Assembly: GCA_022792035.1 (NCBI GenBank)
Contig: JAAWAE010000003.1
Span: forward strand, 1 to 32,246
DNA length: 32,246 nt
Reading direction: 5' to 3'
Origin: Ruminiclostridium sp.
GTDB taxonomy: Bacteria > Bacillota > Clostridia > Oscillospirales > Oscillospiraceae
Shown here: piece by piece, positions 7,569-15,555 of the stretch
Numbering within the stretch: the stretch's first letter is position 1
How the letters are laid out: every line of letters begins with the position of its first letter
Position numbers and translations under genes: made by a program
Notes under the pieces: model-generated
The model's input: the letters and a program-made list of their open reading frames with translations, nothing else
The model's database searches: none
What the model was told of the DNA's origin: nothing

Positions 7569-8465
7569 TCAATCCCGGGGGAGGAAGAGGGAGAAGGTGC
7601 TCCCTTCCCCCGGCCGGGACCGGACCTTGACGTATCCGCCCTGTTCCTGGGCGATCTGCCGCACCAGATACAGCCCGATGCCCACGCCCTCCACGTCCTG
7701 AACGGCCCCGGCGCGGTAGAAGCGCTGAAAAATCTTGGACTGCTCCGCCTCCGGGATGCCGGGACCGGTGTCCGAAACGTCGACGCGGCAGAAGAGAGGA
7801 TAGCTCTGCACCCCCAGGGACACCCGGCCGCCCGGCGGGGTATATTTGATGGCGTTGTCCAGAAGGTTGCACAGGGCTTCCTCGGTCCATTTGGGGTCAA
7901 AGACGGCCCATTCCTGGGTGGGATGCCGTTCCAGACGCAGCTGCTTCCCCTCCGCTTTGGGGAGGAATTGGGCCGCGGCCTCCTCCAGCACCGTCTCCAG
8001 GGGAGCCTGACGGGGGGTCAGGGAGAGGATGCCCGTCTCCAGCCGGGAGAGTTTCACCAGGTCCTCAATGAGGGCCTGGAGCTTCCGGCTCTGGGCCTCC
8101 AGGGCGGCGGCGCAGGTCCGTCCCTCCTCGGGCAGGTCCAGCTCGGCAAGGAGCTGGGCATACAGACAGAGGTTGGCGATGGGGGTCTTTGTCTGGTGGG
8201 AGATGTCCGCGATCAGGGTTTTAATCTTTTCCTTCTCCTCCGCCACCTGTTTTGCGGAGATAGCGGAGGAGGAGAGATAGTGGGCCAGCCGGGTCTCCAG
8301 GGCGGAGAGCCGGCTTTCATCAAAAGTCTCCTCCTGGGACACGCCCCGGGTGGCCTGTTCCAGCATGGCGTCCAGGCGGATGATCTGACGGCGCAGGCGC
8401 AGCCGGTCCCAGAGGACCACCGCCGCCGCCAGGAGCAGGACCAGCAGGACAAAGCACGTCGTCAT
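7569..8465 (-). CDS. Sensor histidine kinase, single membrane helix
   Basis: A 298-residue kinase. One hydrophobic helix lies at the very N-terminus (MTTCFVLLVLLLAAAVVLW), with almost no outer part, followed by a short linker. The HisKA domain has the phospho-acceptor His90 in ADISHQTKTP. The HATPase domain has the N box NLLDNAIKYTPPGG, the G1 box DTGPGIPE and the G2 box GVGIGLYLV. It starts one base after the regulator gene stop. Kinases without a sensory loop in this setting usually sense through the neighbouring ABC transporter, as in Bce-like modules. That role is inferred from the order regulator-kinase-ATPase-permease. Confidence 0.92.
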   Translation of the reverse strand: MTTCFVLLVLLLAAAVVLWDRLRLRRQIIRLDAMLEQATRGVSQEETFDESRLSALETRLAHYLSSSAISAKQVAEEKEKIKTLIADISHQTKTPIANLCLYAQLLAELDLPEEGRTCAAALEAQSRKLQALIEDLVKLSRLETGILSLTPRQAPLETVLEEAAAQFLPKAEGKQLRLERHPTQEWAVFDPKWTEEALCNLLDNAIKYTPPGGRVSLGVQSYPLFCRVDVSDTGPGIPEAEQSKIFQRFYRAGAVQDVEGVGIGLYLVRQIAQEQGGYVKVRSRPGEGSTFSLFLPRD

Positions 8466-8466
8466 C

Positions 8467-9138
8467 TCACTTCACCGTCCAGGTGTAGCCCACGCCGTAC
8501 ACCGTCTTGAGGTATTGCGGCTTAGAGGGGGTATCCTCCAGCTTGCCCCGCAGGCGCTTCACCGTCACCGAGAGGGCGTTCTCGTCCACATACTCCGCCC
8601 CGTCGGTCCACAGCCGGTCCACCAGGGTCCCCCGGCTGAGGGTGGCGCCCCGGTTTTGGACCAGAAGGTACAGCAATTTCTGCTCCGTTTTGCTCAGCTC
8701 CACGGGCCGTCCGTCCTTTTTGAACTCCATGCGCTGGAAGTCGAAGACGAAGCCGTCCAGCTCTACCACGCCGCTGTGTTCCGCCCCGCCCCGGCGCAGC
8801 TGGGCGTTCACCCGGGCCCGGAGCACCGCCAGGGAGAAGGGTTTTGTGATGTAGTCGTCCGCCCCGGACTCCAGCCCGGTGACGATATCCGTCTCCATAT
8901 CATTGGCGGTGAGGAGGATCACGGGGACCTGGCTGGTTTGGCGGACCTGGGCCAGCAGGTCCAGGCCGCTGCCGTCGGGGAGGTTCACGTCCAGGATCAG
9001 CAGCTGGAAGTCCTCCGCCGCCAAAGCCTCTCGGGCTTGGGCCAGGGTGGCGCAGCGGGTGAGCTGGATGTCTTTCAGGGCGAAGCCGATGCCTTGGCTC
9101 AGGGCGAGGTCATCTTCCAGCAAAAGCAGACGCTTCAT
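8467..9138 (-). CDS. OmpR/PhoB-family response regulator
   Basis: A 223-residue regulator. The receiver domain (about residues 1-115) has the acidic pair in LLLEDDLAL, phospho-acceptor Asp50 in LILDVNLPDGSG, the conserved Thr in VILLTANDMETD and the Lys in YITKPFSLAVL. A winged-helix DNA-binding domain fills about 130-223 and ends in YLKTVYGVGYTW. The start at 9138 is fixed by AGGAGG upstream; open frame beyond it covers the promoter region. It is the first gene of the minus-strand operon and most likely controls the linked ABC transporter genes. Confidence 0.95.
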   Translation of the reverse strand: MKRLLLLEDDLALSQGIGFALKDIQLTRCATLAQAREALAAEDFQLLILDVNLPDGSGLDLLAQVRQTSQVPVILLTANDMETDIVTGLESGADDYITKPFSLAVLRARVNAQLRRGGAEHSGVVELDGFVFDFQRMEFKKDGRPVELSKTEQKLLYLLVQNRGATLSRGTLVDRLWTDGAEYVDENALSVTVKRLRGKLEDTPSKPQYLKTVYGVGYTWTVK

Positions 9139-9214
9139 GGCGTTCCTCCTCGGATCAGATTTGCGGACGATTGGGATTTGCACAGTACACGGGACGGGCT
9201 TTCCGGATATACGG

Positions 9215-9243
9215 ACCTTAGCACAGTTTTCCATCCTTGTCAA
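9215..9243 (-). promoter_or_regulatory. Promoter of the regulator-kinase-ABC-DegV operon
   Basis: On the minus strand: TTGACA (9243-9238), a 17-base spacer and TAAGGT (9220-9215). The consensus -35 and exact spacing are convincing, while the -10 is weak, which would fit an activator-dependent promoter. The 5' leader would be about 70 bases. Confidence 0.6.
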
Positions 9244-9356
9244 CCATGTGCCCCCGGCCTTTTGTAACATTTTCAGCATTTTACACATAGGTTGGTGTGT
9301 ACGGCGAAAGATGGCGAAACACGTATCCTGCGTGTGAAGGGAAAGAAGGGAAACAA

Positions 9357-10250
9357 ATGCAGCAATTTCATTGGCAAGAGCGATTCAACATCGGAGTAGA
9401 GGTTGTGGATGAGGCGCACCGCCAACTCTTTTCCATCGTGGAAAAGATCTTGGAGCTTTATATTCAAAAACACGAGGATAAGTTTGCCTGTGTGGAAGGG
9501 ATCAAATACTTCAAGGCCTATGCCATCCGGCATTTTGCCGAGGAAGAGGCGTATATGCGTGAGATCGGCTACGACGGCTATCTGCCCCATAAGCGGCTTC
9601 ACGACAGGATGAAGCGGGAGATCCTCCCGTCCCTGGAGCGGGAGCTGTATGCCTCAGATTTTTCCACCGAAGCGGTACAGCGTTTCATCGGCGTTTGTAC
9701 CGGGTGGCTCACCGGTCACATCGTCATAGAGGACCGGGCCATCACCGGGAAGACGGCCCTGAGCGCAGGCCCCCTTCGTCTGGATGACGAGCGGTCGGTG
9801 ATCCGGGCCGTGATCCTCTATCCGCTGCGGGAAATGTTTGGAACAGAGGTGGAGTTCGTGGGCAAGTTCTCTAAGGAGGATGCCATTGTGGATGCCCAGT
9901 ATTACGAGCTGCGCTACCGCAGCCAGGAGGGGCAGAACCTGTGCTTTATCCTGATCATTGGGGAACGTTTGCTGCTCCGGGCAGCCAGCCTGATGTTCGG
10001 GATGGATTTTTACACCAAGAACGAGATCGTCCGCTTTGCCATGCAGGAGATCGTCCAGAACTTGATGCAGCGGGCCGCGGCCAGCTTCGGCCAGGACCCA
10101 GACCACTATCAGTTCCAAGGGGACGGTTTTCTGGAGCGGGAAGCGTTCGGACAGAGCGTGCGGGAGCACATGCCCCGTTACAGCCTGCTTTTCCGGGTCA
10201 GACAGGATTCTTTCGCGCTGTGCATCCAGCAGCGGCCAGCAGCCGCCTGA
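9357..10250 (+). CDS. Bacteriohemerythrin with extra C-terminal domain
   Basis: A 297-residue protein. Residues 1-135 form a hemerythrin domain in which all seven di-iron ligands can be placed: His21, His59, Glu63, His78, His82, His121 and Asp126 (motifs VDEAHRQLF, IRHFAEEE, HKRLH, HIVIED). It should bind oxygen, and in anaerobes such proteins are thought to scavenge or sense it. Residues about 145-297 form a second domain with alternating strands and helices (REMFGTEVEFVGKF, FAMQEIVQNLMQRAAASFG). Its shape recalls CheX/CheC-type phosphatase domains, but the ExxN signature is not clean, so this is tentative. The start at 9357 has AAGAAGGG upstream. The gene stands alone; no convincing promoter was found. 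Confidence 0.85.
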   Translation: MQQFHWQERFNIGVEVVDEAHRQLFSIVEKILELYIQKHEDKFACVEGIKYFKAYAIRHFAEEEAYMREIGYDGYLPHKRLHDRMKREILPSLERELYASDFSTEAVQRFIGVCTGWLTGHIVIEDRAITGKTALSAGPLRLDDERSVIRAVILYPLREMFGTEVEFVGKFSKEDAIVDAQYYELRYRSQEGQNLCFILIIGERLLLRAASLMFGMDFYTKNEIVRFAMQEIVQNLMQRAAASFGQDPDHYQFQGDGFLEREAFGQSVREHMPRYSLLFRVRQDSFALCIQQRPAAA

Positions 10251-10262
10251 AGTGTTGAGAGC

Positions 10263-10298
10263 AGGCGCTGTTTCCCCTGGCGGAGCGGCGCCTTTTCT
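10263..10298 (+). terminator. Weak terminator after the hemerythrin gene
   Basis: AGGCGC (10263-10268) pairs with GCGCCT (10288-10293), followed by TTTTCT (10293-10298), 12 bases after the stop. The loop is large and the stem short, so it may be inefficient. Confidence 0.4.
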
Positions 10299-10373
10299 CC
10301 CCCCCGGCGTACCCTGTGCGAAGCGGATCGTGCTTTCCCGCCGGCATGGAAAAATCCCTCAAAAATAATTTTC

Positions 10374-10402
10374 TTTACATCCAGCGGCAAATCCCGTACA
10401 AT
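10374..10402 (+). promoter_or_regulatory. Promoter of the sodium-dependent transporter gene
   Basis: TTTACA (10374-10379), a 17-base spacer and TACAAT (10397-10402), close to the sigma-A consensus. The leader before the ATG at 10456 would be about 45 bases and includes AAAGGGAG as ribosome site. Confidence 0.75.
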
Positions 10403-10455
10403 AGGGAACAAAGGGAGCGATTTCCGCTCGATTCATTACAAAAGGGAGACGCATA

Positions 10456-11778
10456 ATGAGAGAGAAAAAACAGTTCAGTAGCCGATGGGGCTTTGTCCTC
10501 TCGGCGGTGGGCTCTGCCGTGGGCATGGCCAACGTTTGGGGCTTCCCGTCCAAGATGGGCAAGTACGGCGGCGGTGCCTTTTTGGTGGCGTACCTGCTGT
10601 TTATCGCGCTGTTCAGCGTGGTGGGCCTGACCGCGGAGTATTCCGTGGGACGCCGGGCCCATACAGGGACACTGGGCGCCTATGAAATGGCTTGGGCGAG
10701 CCGGCGCAAGGGCTTGGGGAAGGCAGGCGGTGTTTTGGGCTGGCTGCCCCTGGCGGGGTCTATGTGCATCGCCATCGGCTATGCCGCCATCATCGCCTAT
10801 GTCCTGAAAGCTTTTGCCAGCTCCATCAGCGGCAGCTTGATGCACGTGGATACCAACGAATGGTTCGTGGGTTTCTCCGAAACGGACTATTCTGTGCTGC
10901 CCTTCCATATCATCGTGGTGGTGGGGACCCTGCTGACCCTCTTCCTGGGGGCAAAGAGCATCGAGAAGACCAACAAGGTCATGATGCCGATCTTTTTCAT
11001 CATCTTCGTCATCCTGGCGGTGCGGGTGGCCTTCCTGCCCGGGGCTGCTGAGGGGTACCGCTATATGTTCTCCTTCCGCTGGGAGGAGCTGATGGACCCC
11101 ATGGTCTGGGTCTGGGCGATGGGACAGGCTTTCTTCTCCCTGTCCATCACCGGCAGCGGTATGATCGTCTATGGCGCGTACCTGGACAAGAAGATGGACG
11201 TGGGGGCGCTGGCCCGGCAGACCGCCCTCTTTGACACGATTGCGGCCCTGGTGGCAGCCCTGGTGATCATCCCAGCCTGCTTTGCCTATGGGCTGGACGT
11301 GGGCTCGGGTCCCTCTCTGCTCTTCGTTACCCTGCCCCGGATCTTACAGGATATCCCTCTGGGTCAGGTCTTTGCCATCATCCTGTATATCGCCATGGCG
11401 TTTGCCGGGGTCAGCTCCCTGCAAAATATGTTTGAGGCGGTGGGGGAGTCCCTGCAGCACCGCTTCCCCAAGCTGGCCCGGACGGTGGTCCTGGTGATCT
11501 TGGGGGTCATTTGCCTGGGGATCGGCCTGAACATGGAACCCATCTTCAAGTGGGGTCCCTGGATGGATGTTGTCTCGATCTATATCATCCCCATCGGCGC
11601 GACCTTGGGCGCGGTCTCCTGGTTCTGGATCATGCGCCGGGAGGAACTGATGGACGAGGTCGGCCAGGGGGCGAAGAAGGCCCCCAGCCGCGTGTGGTAC
11701 AACGTGGGACGGTTCGTGTATGTGCCCTGTGCCATCATCCTGTGCTGCGTGGCGCTGTTCATGAAGGTGGCATTCTAA
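10456..11778 (+). CDS. Sodium-dependent transporter, NSS/SNF family
   Basis: A 440-residue membrane protein with about 11-12 hydrophobic helices, the usual length for bacterial neurotransmitter:sodium symporters (LeuT fold). Helix 1 carries the unwound sodium/substrate site (SAVGSAVGMANVWGFPSK, residues 16-33) and helix 6 the segment WAMGQAFFSLSITGSGM. These transporters move amino acids or related amines inward with sodium. The arginine that gates the outer side in LeuT (Arg30, in NFLRFP) is replaced here by glycine (Gly29 in NVWGFP). The gene has its own promoter and terminator, so it is a single-gene unit. The substrate cannot be assigned. Confidence 0.93.
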   Translation: MREKKQFSSRWGFVLSAVGSAVGMANVWGFPSKMGKYGGGAFLVAYLLFIALFSVVGLTAEYSVGRRAHTGTLGAYEMAWASRRKGLGKAGGVLGWLPLAGSMCIAIGYAAIIAYVLKAFASSISGSLMHVDTNEWFVGFSETDYSVLPFHIIVVVGTLLTLFLGAKSIEKTNKVMMPIFFIIFVILAVRVAFLPGAAEGYRYMFSFRWEELMDPMVWVWAMGQAFFSLSITGSGMIVYGAYLDKKMDVGALARQTALFDTIAALVAALVIIPACFAYGLDVGSGPSLLFVTLPRILQDIPLGQVFAIILYIAMAFAGVSSLQNMFEAVGESLQHRFPKLARTVVLVILGVICLGIGLNMEPIFKWGPWMDVVSIYIIPIGATLGAVSWFWIMRREELMDEVGQGAKKAPSRVWYNVGRFVYVPCAIILCCVALFMKVAF

Positions 11779-11796
11779 AATAGGATATGTCTGCCC

Positions 11797-11861
11797 GACG
11801 AGGGGGCTGTCTCTTTTGATCTTTGCGGATCAGGAGGGACAGTCCCCTTCGTTTTCTCGTG
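11797..11861 (+). terminator. Probable terminator after the transporter gene
   Basis: GGGGGCTGTCTC pairs imperfectly with GAGGGACAGTCCCC, with a small inner hairpin GATCTTTGCGGATC, followed by TTCGTTTTCT. It lies about 20 bases after the stop. Confidence 0.55.
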
Positions 11862-11938
11862 GGGGAGGGGACTTTTTGGGGGAAAGTACGAAAAAGGAAA
11901 AATCTTGTGACAAAACATGAGAAAATTCGTTTGTTCCC

Positions 11939-11967
11939 TTGACAGCTGTTCTAGCCTGTGCTATACT
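11939..11967 (+). promoter_or_regulatory. Promoter of the GntR-ABC operon
   Basis: A perfect TTGACA (11939-11944), a 17-base spacer and TATACT (11962-11967) preceded by TGC. It is one of the strongest sigma-A promoters in the window. Confidence 0.85.
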
Positions 11968-11992
11968 GTACTTGTATAAATGATACGGTACA
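11967..11992 (+). promoter_or_regulatory. Candidate GntR/YtrA operator
   Basis: An imperfect palindrome with outer arms TGTAC (11967-11971) and GTACA (11988-11992) around TTGTATAAATGATACG. YtrA-type GntR regulators bind sites of this GTAC...GTAC form. It covers the end of the -10 and the predicted transcription start of the regulator's own operon, so autorepression is likely. Confidence 0.6.
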
Positions 11993-12013
11993 AGACGGAA
12001 AGACGGTGAGTAT

Positions 12014-12388
12014 TTGGAGATCGTTGTCAGCAACAAAGCCAGCCGCCCTCTGTACGAACAGATTTCCTCTCAGGTCAAGGCCCAGATCATGAGCGGAGAG
12101 CTGAGGGCCGGGGAGGCCCTGCCTTCCATCCGCGCCCTGGCCCGGTCGCTGCAAATCAGCGTCCTGACCGTGCAGAAGGCATACGATCAGCTGCAGACGG
12201 ACGGATTTATTGAAACGACGGCGGGGAAGGGCTGCTATGTCTCCGCGCGGAACCAGGATTTCTACTTGGAGGAGCAGCAAAAGAGGATTGAAGAAAAATT
12301 CAGCGAAGCCATTGAGATTGCCCGGGCGAGCGGGATCTCCTTGGACAAGCTGCGGGAGCTATTGACACTGCTGTATGAGGAGGATTGA
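12014..12388 (+). CDS. GntR-family regulator, YtrA subfamily
   Basis: A 124-residue regulator. Residues about 10-78 form the GntR winged helix (RPLYEQISSQVKAQIMSGEL, then LPSIRALARSLQISVLTVQKAYDQL, then TTAGKGCYV). The remaining 45 residues form a short helical tail, typical of the YtrA subfamily, which lacks a large ligand domain. The start appears to be the TTG at 12014, with GGTGAG upstream, because no ATG precedes the conserved region in frame. It overlaps the ribosome site of the next gene and is expected to repress this operon through the palindrome at 11967-11992. YtrA regulators are often relieved by cell-wall antibiotics; that is family knowledge and was not seen here. Confidence 0.9.
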   Translation: MEIVVSNKASRPLYEQISSQVKAQIMSGELRAGEALPSIRALARSLQISVLTVQKAYDQLQTDGFIETTAGKGCYVSARNQDFYLEEQQKRIEEKFSEAIEIARASGISLDKLRELLTLLYEED

Positions 12389-12390
12389 CC

Positions 12391-13245
12391 ATGGACTATG
12401 CTTTGACCGTTTCCGGTCTCACCAAAACCTATCCGGACTTTAGGCTGGATCACGTTTCCTTTGCTGTGCCCAGCGGCTCTATCGTTGGGCTGATCGGCGA
12501 AAACGGTGCGGGGAAGAGCACCACCGTCAACGCGGTCCTGGGACTGATCCAGAGGGAGGCGGGGCAGGTCTCGATTTTGGAGCGGGAAACGCTGGATGAT
12601 GCCACCAAGGAGCAGATTGGGGTCGTGTTTGACGGCAGCAATTACCCCGAGATCCTCTCCCCCAAGCAGATCCACCGGATCATGCGGCAGATCTACCGCT
12701 CCTGGGAGGGGGAGACCTATTTCCGCCTGCTGGACCGCTTCTCCCTGCCCCAGAACAAACCCCTCAAGCAGTTTTCCAAGGGCATGAAGATGAAGCTGGC
12801 CATTGCCGCGGCCCTGTCCCACCAGTCCAAGCTGCTGATTTTAGACGAGGCCACCAGCGGGCTTGACCCCGTGATTCGGGATGACCTCTTGGATTTGCTC
12901 CTGGACTTTGTCCAGAACGAAGAGCACGCCATCCTGATTTCCTCCCATATCACCAGTGACTTGGAGAAGATCGCGGACCACATCGTATTCATCCATGGGG
13001 GAAAGGTGGTCTTTTCCAAGCCAAAGGACGAACTGACGGAGCAGTATGGGGTCCTCAAGTGCGGGGCCGCGCAGTATGAGGCGCTGGACCCATCGGACCG
13101 CGTCGTATCCCGCAGGATGGAGTATGAGTGGCAGGTCCTGGTTTCCGACCGGCATACGATACAGAAAAAATACCCCAAAGCCCTGGTGGTCCCGGCCACC
13201 CTGGACGAGATCATGCTGCTCTATGTAAAGGGGGAAGCGGGATGA
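12391..13245 (+). CDS. ABC transporter ATP-binding protein (YtrB/CcmA type)
   Basis: A 284-residue ATPase. Walker A is GENGAGKST, the signature region is KQFSKGMKMKLAIAAALS (a degenerate form common in this subfamily), Walker B is LLILDEATSGLDP, and the switch histidine is in ILISSHITSD. A C-terminal extension of about 70 residues follows. The ATG at 12391 has GAGGAGG upstream; the preceding in-frame TTG is not needed. It pairs with the permease gene that overlaps its stop codon (ATGA). The substrate is unknown. Confidence 0.93.
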   Translation: MDYALTVSGLTKTYPDFRLDHVSFAVPSGSIVGLIGENGAGKSTTVNAVLGLIQREAGQVSILERETLDDATKEQIGVVFDGSNYPEILSPKQIHRIMRQIYRSWEGETYFRLLDRFSLPQNKPLKQFSKGMKMKLAIAAALSHQSKLLILDEATSGLDPVIRDDLLDLLLDFVQNEEHAILISSHITSDLEKIADHIVFIHGGKVVFSKPKDELTEQYGVLKCGAAQYEALDPSDRVVSRRMEYEWQVLVSDRHTIQKKYPKALVVPATLDEIMLLYVKGEAG

Positions 13246-13871
13246 GAGGCGTTTTATTAAAAGATTTGTACATTGCCAAGGGTAATATCCTGGTGACGGT
13301 GGTCAGCCTGATCGTCTTGGGCTTTGGCTTATCCTTTCTGCTGGAAACCAGCGCGCTGTTGCTGCTGTCCCCGGTGGCTTCCACCACGGCGGTGTTTATC
13401 AGCATCACCAGCGACGCGAGTTCCAAGTGGAGCAAGAACGTGATCACCATGCCCATTGCCAGGCATCAGATCATTGGCGAGAAGTTTTCCTTTTACCTTA
13501 TTCTTGCGGTCCTTGGAGTCGCGGCCGCGCTGATCCCCTGCGGGGTCCTTGCCTTGGCTGGACGCGGGGTCACGGTGCATTCTTTGTGCCTGTATGGCAC
13601 GCTTGGCATGAGCGCCACGCTGTTGGCGGGAGGCATCAGCCTGCCGTGTGCGTACTTCTTCGACCCGGAAAAATCTCAGATCGTTTTTATGCTGTCGTTC
13701 TTGGCTTCCACCGGTATCATCACGGGGCTGGTGTTTTTGACCAACGTGTTCCTGCCGGTGAAAGAGCATATCCTTTTGGCCTTTGCTATCGTGCTTGGGG
13801 TGGCGGCGCTGTGGTTTTGCCTCGCTTACAGGCTCGCGGTCCGGGTGTACCAGAAGCGGGATGTGGTTTGA
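13242..13871 (+). CDS. ABC-2 type permease (ABC2_membrane_5-like)
   Basis: A 209-residue membrane protein with about six hydrophobic helices. The segment SSKWSKNVITMPIARHQIIGEKF between helices 2 and 3 is the characteristic cytoplasmic loop of the small ABC-2 permeases found beside YtrA regulators. The start ATG overlaps the ATPase stop codon, showing translational coupling. Two copies with two ATPases probably form the transporter. Such units are induced by cell-envelope antibiotics in Bacillus; here the role is inferred only. Confidence 0.85.
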   Translation: MRGVLLKDLYIAKGNILVTVVSLIVLGFGLSFLLETSALLLLSPVASTTAVFISITSDASSKWSKNVITMPIARHQIIGEKFSFYLILAVLGVAAALIPCGVLALAGRGVTVHSLCLYGTLGMSATLLAGGISLPCAYFFDPEKSQIVFMLSFLASTGIITGLVFLTNVFLPVKEHILLAFAIVLGVAALWFCLAYRLAVRVYQKRDVV

Positions 13872-13907
13872 AAACCGGTAGAGGATATTCCTTTTTTTCT
13901 TCATCTG

Positions 13908-13916
13908 TGCTATACT
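13908..13916 (+). promoter_or_regulatory. Extended -10 promoter of the HD-domain gene
   Basis: TGCTATACT about 40 bases before the ATG at 13954. The upstream region is T-rich but has no clear -35. Confidence 0.5.
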
Positions 13917-13953
13917 CAGGGCAGCAAAGCGCGAAAAAGAGGAGGATGATGTC

Positions 13954-14511
13954 ATGATACCCACCTACCTGGAAGCCCTGGACCTTCTGCGGGAGTACAA
14001 CCAGGGGGAATTTCACCTCAAGCACGCCTATGTTGTCTCGGATGTCATGGGATGGTTCGCGGACAAGCTGGGCTGGGGCGAGGAACGGGAATTCTGGTCC
14101 ATCGTGGGCCTGCTCCACGATCTGGATTTTGAGCAGTATCCCGGCGAGCACTGCGTCAAGTCCCAGGAGATCATGCGGGAGAGGGGGCTGGACGAGCGGC
14201 TGATCCGTGCCACGGCCAGCCATGGCTACGGCATCGCCGTGGACATCGAGCCGGAGCACGTCATGGAAAAGGTGCTCTTTGCCACCGACGAGCTGACGGG
14301 TCTCATCGGCGCGGCGGCGCTGATGCGTCCGTCCAAGAGCGTGTCGGACCTGGAGGTGAAGTCCGTGAAGAAGAAGTTCAAGGACAAGAAATTTGCCGCA
14401 GGCTGTTCCCGGGACGTGATCCTGCAAGGGGCGCAGATGCTGGGCTGGGAGCTGGACGAGCTCATCGACCTGACCATCCAGGCCATGCGGGCCAGCAGCA
14501 ACGTGGATTAA
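13954..14511 (+). CDS. HD-domain protein (putative phosphohydrolase)
   Basis: A 185-residue soluble protein. The metal-binding doublet is His55-Asp56 in GLLHDLDFE. An upstream His24 (LKHAYVVSDVM), His in EHCVKSQE and His in TASHGYG are in the right order for the other ligands of an HD phosphohydrolase. Known relatives hydrolyse nucleotides or phosphate esters. No second domain is present, and the C-terminal third (VKKKFKDKKFAAGCSRDVI) is basic and helical. It has its own promoter and a GAGGAGG ribosome site and is followed by a bidirectional terminator. The substrate is unknown. Confidence 0.85.
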   Translation: MIPTYLEALDLLREYNQGEFHLKHAYVVSDVMGWFADKLGWGEEREFWSIVGLLHDLDFEQYPGEHCVKSQEIMRERGLDERLIRATASHGYGIAVDIEPEHVMEKVLFATDELTGLIGAAALMRPSKSVSDLEVKSVKKKFKDKKFAAGCSRDVILQGAQMLGWELDELIDLTIQAMRASSNVD

Positions 14512-14550
14512 CGCGGCGATAGGCATTTCGCCGTTGTGTTGAGCGACAAA

Positions 14551-14585
14551 AAAGAGACCGACTGCAGGCGGCAGCCGGTCTCTTT
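14551..14585. terminator. Bidirectional terminator between convergent genes
   Basis: AAAGAGACCG-A-CTGC pairs with GCAG-CCGGTCTCTTT. The stem is flanked by AAAAA on the left, a T-run for minus-strand transcripts, and by TTT on the right. It separates the HD-domain gene from the lipoprotein gene ending at 14616. Confidence 0.8.
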
Positions 14586-14615
14586 GCCGTTATGGGTTAG
14601 AAAAAGCAGATCACA

Positions 14616-15449
14616 TTAAGCCTTGGCTTCGGCGGGCAGCTCCACAGGAGACACTTCGTCGAACTGGCTCAAGGTCATGGAGACGATCACGCCCTTGATC
14701 TCAAGGCCCTGAAGCTGGTCGCCATAGACCTGTGTCATCAGAGCATTCATGAAGGCGGTCATGTCCATCTCGTACTGCACGGGATAGTAAGTAGTGGGGT
14801 CGATCCAGATGCTGATGGTCAGATCGCCCAGGTTGGTCAGGTCGATGTCGTCGCTGCTCATGTTCATCTGAGCCAGCATATCGTCCATACCGGAGGCATC
14901 CAGGACCTTAGCCATATCTTCCTTGACGATGACGCCGTCGTAGCGGTTGGCTTCCACGCCGTTGATGGTCTCGGTGCCGTTGGCCTCGAAGTTCTCACTG
15001 CTGGAGAAATAGAGGTCCATGGAAGCGGTGGCGTCGTACTCGCTCAGGTCAGCCACTTCCTGGTTCATCCACTGGCCGGCGCTGTTCATGTACATCACGG
15101 CCTTGCCCTCTTCCTCCACCAGATACATGGTGGTATCCTGGGTCTGACCGCCCACATCGGCCTTCACGTCCATCTTCATGGAGACGGGCTCAGAGGTGTA
15201 GTCCACAGCGGAGGTGGTCTTTACGTCGATGGTCTGCCCATCCGCAGCCATCTGGAAGCCCAGATCCATATCATAGTGGACGCTCTTCACAGCGTTCAGG
15301 GTTTCCTGGGACTTTTGCAGGACTTCTGCGGGGGTCAGGTCTGCATCAGGGGCATCCCCGCCGCCTTCGTTGCCGCAAGCGGCCAGACCCATTGCCATCG
15401 TCAAGGCCAAAAGGACCGCGGCAATGGATCTTCCATTCTGTTTTTTCAT
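14616..15449 (-). CDS. DUF6612-like lipoprotein
   Basis: A 277-residue lipoprotein. The signal peptide and lipobox are at MKKQNGRSIAAVLL then AMGLAACGN, with Cys25 the lipidated residue. The mature region begins with LTPAEVLQKSQETLNAVKSVHYDMDL, the repeated beta-strand opening of DUF6612 lipoproteins, which are thought to share the LolA/LppX half-barrel fold. The last third carries YDGVIVKEDMAKVLDASGM and TTYYPVQYEMDMT, both repeated almost word for word in the neighbour at 15556-16584. The start at 15449 has GGAGATTG upstream; it has its own promoter. It may carry a hydrophobic ligand or act as an envelope sensor; no enzyme motif is visible. Confidence 0.85.
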   Translation of the reverse strand: MKKQNGRSIAAVLLALTMAMGLAACGNEGGGDAPDADLTPAEVLQKSQETLNAVKSVHYDMDLGFQMAADGQTIDVKTTSAVDYTSEPVSMKMDVKADVGGQTQDTTMYLVEEEGKAVMYMNSAGQWMNQEVADLSEYDATASMDLYFSSSENFEANGTETINGVEANRYDGVIVKEDMAKVLDASGMDDMLAQMNMSSDDIDLTNLGDLTISIWIDPTTYYPVQYEMDMTAFMNALMTQVYGDQLQGLEIKGVIVSMTLSQFDEVSPVELPAEAKA

Positions 15450-15497
15450 TGTCAATCTCCTTTCCAATTTTCCGGTTTTTGGCTTGCGCCATTTCAT

Positions 15498-15526
15498 ACT
15501 ATAGCACGCAGGGACCATAGATGCAA
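15498..15526 (-). promoter_or_regulatory. Promoter of the DUF6612-like lipoprotein gene
   Basis: On the minus strand: TTGCAT (15526-15521), a 17-base spacer and TATAGT (15503-15498). It separates expression of this lipoprotein from its upstream paralogue. Confidence 0.75.
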
Positions 15527-15555
15527 GTTAATTTTCGCGTTTTTTAACATTTGGT

